The notes under the pieces were generated by a model. The model was not told the DNA's origin. It saw nothing but the letters and a program-made list of their open reading frames with translations, and searched no databases. The translations under genes and the position numbers were made by a program. Below are positions 51,366-61,800 of a stretch of 64,000 nt of DNA, piece by piece. The DNA lies in NCBI GenBank assembly GCA_964036155.1, contig OZ038423.1, forward strand, positions 52,653,249 through 52,717,248, given 5' to 3'. The number at the start of each line of letters is the position of its first letter. Positions within the stretch are counted from its first letter, which is position 1. This DNA comes from Diploscapter coronatus (Eukaryota; Nematoda; Chromadorea; Rhabditida; Rhabditidae).

Positions 51366-54300
51366 TCATGATACCTGTTGAGTGAATTGCGTGGGATTGA
51401 CAAGTTCAGTGCATCCATAAGTGACTCTCTGCAACTGTTTCCTCTTGCCGTAGTCCACCAGATTCTGATACTCCACGTAGTTGCCACCGCCAATCACAAA
51501 CAGAATCACGTCCTGGGCTGCTGGCTGTCGACCTCGCAGAGAGGCAGCACTGAAGTTGAAGATGAAGTTTTTAAAAATTGCGAAACGAATAATAGCAAAA
51601 GAAATTGCATCATCAACGAGTTCTTTAAGAATTGAATGAAAACCAGTTTCTGAATTGTTTGAAACGTGATTTAAAACCAATAAAAGTAACCAAAGAGTTA
51701 GCACTCAAAGTGAAATTCCCAATTGCATCATGATGCAAGACTGAAAAAAGACCAACTCTTTGCCGCCAATTCCATGCATGAGTTTTGGGTCGAAATAGCA
51801 GAGGTCCTCAGTCTCCTGCTGCTGCATGGTTCCCCCAATCATTTTGTTCAGGTCCACTCCAGACGAACTCGGTTGGGTCACCAGTGAATCGATCAACTAA
51901 AATCAATTATTTTCGACAATCACTTTCGAATTTTTGTACCTAAAGATATGTTATGAATACAAATTTAGTAAAGAACTGAGACAAAATGTTTAAATAAAAA
52001 TGACAGTGCATATCTAGAAAAAAGAACACTCTAGATTTTGAAAGTAAATAAAGTTATATAACAGCTCTAGGATCTAATAGACGGCTTTTTGTTGAAAATA
52101 CATTGAAGATAAAATGAAATGATTGAAAAATATCCTAGCTAGAAAAAGAATGTCTGATCTATAGTATTTTTATAGAATCATTTTGCCTCCCAAATTTCAT
52201 ATTTGCTCAAAAGAGCGTGTGATAGAAGACTTGAAAAGGTATTCATCGATCGCATTATTCCGTTGATAAAATTAATTACTTGTATTTAAAAAAGGGGTTT
52301 ATTAACTTATGAAAACGCTTACCCTTGTGAGAGGCAAATTGTGCTCCTTGGGGACGAGATTCTTGACTCCCTCCATGACGAACCTGCTGCTGTGACTGAG
52401 CAACTTGTTGAACATCGAGATGGTCTTCGTGCCCGCGCCCTGGTGCTCCTCCGAGGAATGTGCGATGCGCGAACCGAATTGAGAAATCGAGCTGCAAACT
52501 ATTTCTTTGAAGCTTATTTAAATTTATAAAGTTATCCAGAAATCTTGCAACGCCGCAACTACGCAAAATGAAGCGTAGGATTAGGGGAGAGTAGAAAAGC
52601 GCTCTCGACTTTTTATACTATCTCGTAAGTTGCAGTGTTTGGGAATATCCGAGAAGCCTAAAAAAGAATCACCGTAATTTGTAGACGAATTGAAGAGCAG
52701 CGCTGCTGATCTCTTTGGAGTTGAGGAAATTAACATATTCATCAAAAGTGGCCCTGCTGAGTGAGGGCTGGCAGAGGAAGTCGATGAGCAGCACTCGCAG
52801 AATGTCCTCGTTGTTCTGCAGTTCCTGCACACTACTCAGCAGGGGAGTCTCTGAAATGGATTACAATGATTGTACAGCTGCAAACACGTCGTTCACTTTC
52901 AAATTTAGACGAAAATGAACCCTCCCAACATTGCATATGAAAATTAAGGGTGGAAGAAATAGAGTTGCCTGTTTCATAAAATCAAAAGGTATGCTTAAAA
53001 ATGAATAGTTCATTTCGAAAACATTCAATTTTCAGGTAAACAAATAGGAAGTACGGAAGGGAGCACATGGATCTATTATTTCTAACTCAGTAATTTTTAA
53101 AGTGAGAATTCTGTTTAAAAAAATTTCCGAGGTTTAGAAAATATCACATAGTGAAATTGTGGTTTTTAATTCTTTAAAATTTTTGTAAATGATAAATTCT
53201 ATCAGACGGAATAAAAATTATCATACCAAGTGGTGAGTGTTGAAGAAGTTTCTGTTCCAACTCGAATAGCACGTCCAACTTCCTCTGCTTGATGTGATCC
53301 AGCAACGTTGTGGCCACGTTCGTGTGCAAATCGATCAGTTTCTTCGCCTCGAGCAGCTGCGGCAGCGATGTCACCTGCAATGAAGCTCATTTTTCAGTTA
53401 TAAGAATTTCAGTAAGAGTTCAATTGTTTTCTCTATATTTTTAGATATTGTTAAAGAGGAAAATAAGGGATAGTAAACTGACAGGGGGAAAAGTAAAGGA
53501 AAAACAACACGTCTTAGCATTTCGAAAATCGATTTCTTTGAATTAGTCGGTTTAAAATTTCCCTACCGTATTGCCCAATTTGGTGGTGGTGTCAGAGAGC
53601 AGAGAAGTCATTGCCTCATCTGCCTCGTTGCCCTCCATCCCCATTGCCCTCTTCAGCCTCTTTATCTCATCCTCACTGTTCCTGTAGGCTTCTAAATCCT
53701 CCTGAACCGCCTCTGCAACCAGAGGGAAGGCACTGCCCTGCAAATCGAATTGTTGAAATTCTCCAATAAACATCCCTCCAACCTTGTGCTTCATCCACAG
53801 TTTGTCATTTCCACTCGTGTTCATGTCGTAGTCCTTCTTCTTGCTGTTGCCGTCCATAAGCGAAATACGATTTTGATCGAATTCCTAAAGTTCAAAGATT
53901 TCTTCCAATTGGACTATTTCAATCATTGCCCATCTGGAATGCTCACTTTATCAAGAAAATAATGTCTCCAAACTGCATGAACTTTCCAAATAGTGATGAG
54001 TTTTCTGATTTGAATTAACTTTTCATGAAAAATAATTTTAAAAAGCCATTTGCGTTTAAGAGAAATCTTACCAAAACATCATGAATGAGCGCCTGATAGG
54101 TCCAAGTGTGGTGCAACATCGTGGCCAAATCAGCAGAGCTGAAAGATTTTCACGAATTAATTGCAAATCAAGATATTCTTTTCTATTCTCGATTGCGAAT
54201 ATCACCCTATTTTTATTTACAAATGAAAATTAACCGATCAGCAATGACGAGTAGCGGCCGACTGGAGTGGAGCTGCCCGGCCCGAACACTCTCCACTGCG

Positions 54301-56481
54301 AACAGATTGTTGCGGGCATCGCGCAGATTGTCGCGCAGTTTCTGATCCAATCGCTGAAATGCACATTTAGATATTACGAAAGTGTAACAAAAGGTGTTTT
54401 GGTTTGTCAGCATCTTCTGAGCATGCTGAATCGCTAATGCACCTTTTCAGTGTAACCTTCACTCTTTCGTTATGTTTTGACAGGGTAATTGAGCTGCATG
54501 ATCGCAAGATCAGGAAATTGTTTGGTATGTTTTCCCAAAAATGAGTCAAACTTGATGTTTTATCAGAATTAAGTCTTACAGTCATTAAAGACAGGTTACA
54601 AAATATGAAATGCTCCTTACCTTAGCAACGAGTTCGGCCGCGTTGTCCTTGCGACATCTGATAATGGGCACGACGCCCATTGTGGCGCACACTGCAAACA
54701 GGGCATCTGCCACAGAGTCCATCATCGCGTTCATCTCTGCCTCCGACGTCGTCGGGTCGTTGATTTCTGAAATAACGAATTTGAAATTAAATTTTAGTTG
54801 AAACTAAACAGGCAGAGCTTTAGAAACATTCTGACAACATTTGTCCTCTTTGAAGAGCATCTTCCTTAATTTTAACCCCAGTATATGGTGACGCTCATAT
54901 TTTAGGCTTCTATTTGTTCATTTTGGCTAAAATTCTCCCAAAACCCAATTGATAAGTCTTACTGTAGTAGGAGAACGGACTCATGTCCGAGTATCGCTTC
55001 AACACGAACAAATCGTCTTCGAGAGAGATGAAGTTGAGATATTGATCCACCACCTGCAAAAAGAATTTCTTTGAATTTGTAAATGAAGTAATTTGACCTT
55101 TTGAACTTGATTGAGAGAGCCTCCCTTGACTGCAGCAGCTGCGAGTGTTTCGAGACGAGGTCGCGAAATCGGGGAGATCAGATTGACGTAGAACGAATCG
55201 TACATCGCCTGCAACTTCAATATTTATTCCGCATTTTCATTTTTCATAATCTGACAAGCCTTATCGTTGTCAAAAAATAGGAGGTAAAATGCGTGGAAAG
55301 GCAACACATATTTCTTCCTCAGAAATAATGAACGTGCAGTATGTATTGCAGTGCGAAAACTTTTTATCAGTTTGCCGTCTAGTGTTGCGAAGCCAACAAT
55401 GCAGTAAAGATTGTGAAATATCACATCTCTGAGCTGTTCTTGAACAGTCTTCCAAACTCTGCATAAATTCACAGCGCTTCCAAAGAATAAGATTCGTCAG
55501 ATCATTCCGTAAATTTGCCTCGTCTTACATTGATCAAATCCTGTGAAATCAATTCGACGTTTTCATCGTTGGGCGACACGAAATACACAGCCGGCACGTC
55601 TGTCAGGGCCTCGCGATGGGATGTTATCAGACTGAAATTTTATCACTGAACTGGAGAGTTGGTTGAAGAGGCTCTGTAGAGAATCATTGAATAATTTGAA
55701 TTGAGTCTCGAAGAAACATCTCGAAATTGTAAAATCGGTAGCCATATAAAATGATTGGAACGGGCATGAGACTCGATAACACAAGATTTCTTTTAGCATC
55801 GGAGTTATGGACCTCTTTGGCAAATCAACTCACCTACACCTGTTTCAGGTCTACCTATTTTTCTTTTCTCCTATCCCTCACTATCTTGAAAAATATGCGG
55901 TCCGGACAAATGGGTGTGGGTAGTCGGAACACAAATGGCCATTACGATGTATCCAAGGAGTTCATGATTTGTAACTCACAGATGCAGAGTGACTCCCAAT
56001 TCCCTGAGATCCTTGACAGGCAGCAGAGGCGAGATGATGTCCATCCCGAACTTGTCCAGAATCAGCACTTTCCATACCTGAACATATGAAGACTGATAAA
56101 TTGATGATTTGCTGTCTTTGCTCTAATAGACTCTGGGGCTTCTATTGGAGAAAGCACGGTAATTCATTCAAACAGGAATTAGACGAGATTTTTCCATGAA
56201 CAAGGTGGGCAATGAAATCTCATAGACGGGGACACGAAGAAAATAGTTTTTGTCCCCTCAATTTCCAACTTTGCTTCCAATTTAATTTTTACTGTCCATC
56301 CCGATTTCCTCACCGGTTCATTAGTCATCGAGTTGCCGACGGGTTGTCCAAGATTGATCATGTTGCGGAGAGCCGCTGAAATAAAACAAGTTAGAAATCG
56401 TGAAGAATATTTTTTAGTTCAACTAAACTGACCGATTTGCCTGCGTCGAATGCTCTCCAACTGCACGTGCAGCCCGTCCAT
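51366..56481 (-). CDS. scfd1: Sec1/Munc18-family protein Sly1 (SCFD1)
   Basis: About fifteen exons from ATG 56481 to TGA at 51366 give roughly 640 residues, the family length. Sly1 binds syntaxin-5 and guides SNARE assembly in ER-Golgi transport. Matches in order: VWKVLILDKFGMDIISPLL, LTDVPAVYFVSPNDENVELI, MYDSFYVNLISPISRPRLE, DQYLNFISLEDDLFVLKRYS, GVVPIIRCRKDNAAELVAK, KLRDNLRDARNNLFAVESV, RPLLVIADR, HHTWTYQALIHDVL, a LPQLLEAKKLIDLHTNVAT helix, LCYFDPKLMHGIGGKE and GGGNYVEYQNLVDYGKRKQ near the end. The C-terminus ends NPTQFTQQVS; the last residues read through a possible splice donor, so the true tail might differ slightly. Its start lies 223 bases from the start of the ePHD gene on the other strand, implying a shared promoter region. 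Complete and intact. Confidence 0.95.
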
Positions 56482-56704
56482 TGCGCTGCACGGGAATTCT
56501 GAAGCATGAACATCACAAAACAGACAAGAAAATCAAGGAAAAATCGTGAAATTCGGAGAAAAAATCCAACACGTCTGTCGTGCCCGAGAAATAGCGCGTC
56601 AATTAAGTGCCAAAGTTTGAACACTTGTCTCTGTTTGAAAAGCGCTTTTCGATTTTTTCTTCAAGAATTTGTCGATTTTATTTTTATTTTCAAGAATTTC
56701 AGAA
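56482..56704. promoter_or_regulatory. Shared divergent promoter region of SCFD1 and the ePHD gene
   Basis: Only 223 bases separate the two start codons. The + side ends in a CAAGAATTTCAG acceptor two bases before the ePHD ATG, so the primary promoter of that gene lies further left within or beyond this interval. Confidence 0.6.
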
Positions 56705-58433
56705 ATGAAGAAAGAAATAAAGGACGAGAAGGAACCCGAGCCGGGACCATCGACCTCGAAACAGAGCAGTCAGAGTAATGGGGAGACAGGGACAGAGGTT
56801 GTGGAGACGAAGAAACCCGCCAGGAAACGGGCCAGAAGGAGGAGACACAATCTGGATGCGGAGGAATGTGAGTGGAAGAAAATCTCGGGTTTATGAGATT
56901 GACTTTAGTCCTTTTTAGTCTGGTTCATTCTGTCTTTGCATCTCCTTCAGATTTGAAGAATGTGATTAGGTTCGATACTTATACGAGTTTCTAAATACTA
57001 GAGATTTTTTTTTTCAAATCGTCATTCCAATATAAGTATCGTAGCTAGTAATTTCGAGAAAAGCAATCAATTACTGTTGAGTAAAAAAACAATTTTGGTT
57101 CATCCTAACGTTTTTTGAAGAAAAGTGATGTAGAGAAGAGGTTGACTATGTTCAGATATGGAAGTGAAGAGCAAAGCGAACAAGCTGAAGGAGAAATTCG
57201 GAAAGAAGAAGTCTGAAGGAAGTGATGCTGCGTATTTGAAGGTACATTTGGGAGTGAATGAAATGAGTGATTGGACTGATTTCAGCCGAAAGGCAACAAA
57301 GTCAAGACAATCAACTGCAGCTCGCACGACAAGTATATCACCAGGGCAGAGGAATTCCAGATCAACAAGATCTATCAGGTCTGGAAATTGCAAACTATGA
57401 TTGAGCGTTATGAATCTATAAATTTTTGTTGAATTCCACTATCATTTGTACCCGATCGTTTACTAAACGATATTGGAAATGATAAATTTCATCCGTTATG
57501 AAAACGGTCAGGAAGTGAGTCATTATCTATTAGCACCAAATTACAGTATATTTGACGCCATTTTAACTTCCTGCAAATGCGGTGCACAGGCTAATGACGT
57601 TGTTTTCAATGGTTAATGATATGAGTGTTTTCAATATTCATTTGAATTCGTCACATTCAGGTAGATTTCCGTAACGATGTGACGCCCACTCAGTGGAAAT
57701 GTGCGCTATGCCACGGCTACAGTGGCAGAGACGACCTGGGCGATCTGTTCGGGCCTCACTATGTCGCTTTAAATGCCGACTCTCATTGGCCAAGTCACCT
57801 ATGCAAGAAACCTACTAAGGTAATTTGAATAACTTTGAAACTTCTTCCTGAACAAGATGCAACTATTCAACATTGAGGTCTGAAAATTCCATTTTGCGTT
57901 TTCATCTACTTTCATATCGACTTCACGAGAGTGAGATTAGGCTCTAGAATCTGGACGCTGTAAAATATACTAAAATCCATAATGCTTATCATTACTTTTA
58001 AATTTATTCAATTCAGGGTCACAATTTTCCCGCCGACATCGACGTCTGGTTCCATGGTGATTGCGTTTTGTGGGCGCCAGGGATTCACATGAAAGGAGCC
58101 GTTCTGACTGATCTCAGCGAGAGCCTCGAGAAATTCTGGAAACAGGTCATTCGATTTATTCTTCAATTGTTTCAAATTGTATACATGCATTGGCATTTTA
58201 TGCTTCATCAAATTCGTAAAAGGATATTCCACCTCTCTATACTCATGTTCGCTATCTTTTCAGCCATGCGCTGTGTGCAAGAAGGAAGGAGCCTCGATCC
58301 AAATCGGCACTAACAAATTCGTTCATTTTCCCTGCGCCAAGAAACAAGGTTGACTTTTTTACGTGAAATTTTGTTTATTCTAATTTCAGACTATAAAATG
58401 GACTGGAGTCTCCTTTCCTGTCGTGCTAATTAG
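56705..58433 (+). CDS. Small extended-PHD (ePHD) zinc-finger protein, TCF20/RAI1-like
   Basis: Seven exons join to about 255 residues. The start ATG at 56705 is two bases after a TTTCAG acceptor. The N-terminal 50 residues are acidic then very basic (KKPARKRARRRR, a likely nuclear signal). After a Lys-rich segment comes an ePHD: WKCALCHGYSGRDDLGDLFG with PHYVAL, a FHGDCVLWAPGIHM block, then CAVCKKEGASIQIG and FVHFPCAKK. The CALC...LGDLFGP...H.CVLWA...C..C...GA.I order is that of the TCF20/RAI1 ePHD, which binds nucleosomes. Those proteins are near 2,000 residues; this one is little more than the ePHD and a basic tail. The last 41-base intron (58350-58390) restores a plausible domain end (DYKMDWSLLSC); reading through it would stop at 58353. 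Likely chromatin-associated; partners unknown. Confidence 0.85.
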
Positions 58434-58887
58434 AGTTGAATTGAATCATATCATCGAGGTGATAATTTCTTTCACTTTTGTTCAACTTTCTTCTAAGGTA
58501 AAAATGAAGCATAATTCATAGTATCATTTACCGTTTATCAGATTCTGATCATCAACTCGAATTTTATTATTTTTATCTTGCTTATCTTCGATCAACTCGT
58601 TATTTGTTTGATGTTATTTCTCTGAAAATGTTCATTTTTGATGCGATTTTCAATAAACTATTCATCATAACCACTTTATTGAGAATCAGAGAGATCCAAA
58701 AGAAACAACAACTCTGCAACGCTAAATTGGACGATAAAAAATAACATTTCATAAATTAACTCAAAAAGTAAAACAATCAAATTACCAAATCCGTTGGAAA
58801 ATAAATAGAAATAGTAATATCTAAAAGATAAAAAAGGAATTACTGTGAGGAAGGAAGTGGAAAATTCCGAAGTTATTCGAATGAGAA
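58434..58887. other. Intergenic gap between convergent ePHD and EFTUD2 genes
   Basis: 3' regions of both genes; a + strand CAATAAACT poly(A) signal lies near 58650. No other feature. Confidence 0.5.
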
Positions 58888-61800
58888 TCAGAATCCGGTG
58901 TAGCTGAAGACGTCCTGCTGCTTGGCCAGCTCCAGAAGCATGGGGTCGTCGAAGAATTTGTTGACGGACACGTCTTCAGACAAACCTTTGCGTCTTCTGA
59001 AATAGTTCATTTCTTCTGTGGAATAATGATTATTTTGTATTGTTGAATGGATTTTTGAAATTCTCATAATTAATTTATAACAAATTGATGCGAAAAAGAG
59101 CAACAGGGCTTTTGATGAAATCTCTTTCATTTTATCTCATTATACTCTCCATTACCCCGAGATGAATCTTGCATATGCCACTCTGCGTCTATTACACTTG
59201 CGAGCCTTAACTATGTGATTCTGCCTTTCTGCACTCTACCCTCTCTTATCTTTCCCTAGTTCTTATGCGTCGCGCTCGCAGGTTATAGACGCAAAGTGTT
59301 ATATGCAAGGCTCATCTCGGGGACAATGGAGAGTAAAGGTTTGTATATAAAGAATGTTCATACTCTAACAATCAGGATTAAATTTTAATTTGTGGTTAGG
59401 GATATAGGAAAGTTTGAATTCATGTTCAAAGGGAAGGAAATTTTGGCACTAAATAAGGTATGTTAGTGCGGACAATAGGTTTATTTATTTTCATGAAGTT
59501 GGTGTTTTCATTTAGTATCTAGTGCTGAATTTTCAACGGATGTCTATCGGCTCGTTTTTTGCGCATCCTGTATTCATATTCCATAGTGAAGTGAATGAAA
59601 AAATTAAAATAAAAAATGCAGAATTCTGCATAATTCAACGAAAATCAATTTAAGTGAATATTAGTTATTTTTAGAGTTGCAGCGTTTCATCGCGTTAAAA
59701 ATAAATGAAAATACACTGCGTAAATTAAAATAGAATTAACTGTGCACTTTGAAATTTTCATTTGCATTTTTTCCACAATTTTGAAGTTTGCTCGCTAATG
59801 TTCCAGAATATTTGGATCTTTTTCACAACCCTCTCATAATCGAATGACTTGATTTCCTTTGCCAACTTCAGTTTCACTTTCTTTCAGAGGACAAAAAGAA
59901 GCAGACTAGAAAGAAGGACAATTTGACTGCTTCTCGATGGAATTCGCTTGAAAAGTATCGCCGAATTGACCTATTTACTTGTTGGAGGTGAAGTCAAGGC
60001 AATGGGTAGAGTAACGGCCTTCACTCAAAATGGCTTGGTCATTCGAGTAATTGATCAGTTTGCAGATGATGCAATCGAGTGGAATATCTGTATGTATTCC
60101 CTTTCTGTGGAATAGCGATTTCGACATATCGTTTTGAAGGAAAACACAAAAACGCAAAATAGAGGAGTTTTGACTCAACGCTAAAAGAAGAATACAAATA
60201 GAGAAGAGAGAAGACGAAAGAGGCAGAGAACAAAGGCATAACAGAGAAGAAGGAAAAGAGAAACAGAGGGGAAGGGAATGGAAAGGTGAAATTGCGGTGC
60301 GCAAGCAGAGAGAAGGCAGAGGCAGCACTTCTGGCCATGTGCGACTAGAGAATTCGACAGCTACATTATCTCCTGCTCTAAGCAAACTTAATCGGATAAT
60401 CTTCCCGTCTATTCAAATAATCACTAGATCATTGTCTCTATCAGCAATATCTAATATCTAATTAGACAATGATAATCGTGATAGTGCAAACGAATCTCCA
60501 TTCGCACAATGTGCCAGAGACCTTCGAAGTGAGTCACTTTTTGAACCAATTTGGTCGACGGTTTTGGAAAATAACTCAAAAGGAATCACGATCGCTTCGC
60601 AATCTGAGCAAATAGAGAATATTGTCTGAGAAATTTGTTTTCGAAAGGACGAATATTCACTGGGAATGAAGGTTTTGAACAAAAATACATTGCCGAAATT
60701 TTCTTGGAAAATTCTGATTAATATTGAAAGAATAAATTATTGAAGTACATGAGATGAATAAAAACCGCTTGAAAAATGCTCTAATATGTGTAGCAATGCA
60801 TAAACGTATTTCCAATACAAGGAAATAGGAGAGAAAATGCAATGAAACGGAATTTCGGAGTAGTGCATTTTATCCAGGTTCCATACAAGTATTCAAGTTT
60901 AGAAAGACATTGCACAGCATTTGGCAGCAGCTTTGAGTATTTCGCCCGAAAAAGTGATCGTTTTGGTGGAAACAAACAAGAGGATTCTCGAGTCCATGGG
61001 AACCGATCCATTCGCATTGATTACGGTTAGTTTTAATATGATTGCAGAAAGAAACTAGGTTTACAGATGCAATCGACAAAGCAGCCGACTCAGGAGGAGA
61101 ATGACCTGTATACGAGGAAAATATGCGAAGTTTGCAAGTTGAGTCTCAAGTTGGATAGCAATAAGGTTAAGAATGAATTGCTAAAATCTTAGTCTAGCGC
61201 TAATTTTAGGTAGTGATTCTGTTCCAACAATTCTCTCCTAGAAACGTTGCAATTCGCGGAGCGACGCTGGAAACATTGTATTCATAATTTTGAGACAAGA
61301 GGATATCAGAACGACATAATTTGTTACCATTGACATATTTACAAGAGAAAATAAACGATAGTTGACTAACCTGGTTTTGATCATGAATTCTCTGGCCAGG
61401 TGAGGAGTCGGCTGCAGCTCCAGAGGCTTGATCACGATCGTTTTGTCCAGAGGATCGCCAGGAACAAGCTGGAATTCGAAAATTTAGAAGGATAAATTAT
61501 CATTTTTCCATTCCTCAAATTAGAAAAATTAAACGAAAGTGATCCAATAAGCGGAAATTATAATTTTTCAAATTTCGAAAAATATTTGTTAAAAATGGTT
61601 GAAAACTAAAATTATCTCATAAACGGAATTTCCTCCTGCTCCTGATGTAAATAGCGAAAAGTAGCAAGGTACCATTCATTTCATTGCTTTAGACTGTTAT
61701 GTTGACGTCTTACCTGCCAGTGATTGAAGACGGAGAGACAGAAAGCCTGTCCCTGAGTGTGCGTGCGCAGATCCGTTTCGAATCCGAACGAGTCCATGAC

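Noticed and set aside
59326..59987. Possible upstream exons of the nested MIF-like gene ([13 protein letters not shown]..., then a Lys-rich exon)
   Set aside because: The ATG lies in the terminal repeat of a MITE, and no downstream acceptor continues the frame into the MIF exons without a stop. The MIF gene has its own acceptor and ATG at 60469.
59975..60385. 136-residue minus-strand frame in the EFTUD2 intron
   Set aside because: It comes from a purine-rich + strand tract (60180-60320) and has Ser/Phe/Leu low complexity; it would be intronic in EFTUD2.
60471..60630. Open frame [19 protein letters not shown]... overlapping the first MIF exon
   Set aside because: It lacks a start and does not splice in phase to any following exon; the other frame ends at a consensus GTGAGT donor and continues the MIF fold.
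60842..61030. A frameshift inside the MIF-like gene ([15 protein letters not shown] against KDIAQHLA)
   Set aside because: The apparent shift disappears once the exon is taken to start at the CAAGTTTAG acceptor (60903), which joins exon 1 at phase 0 and gives a complete MIF-length protein.
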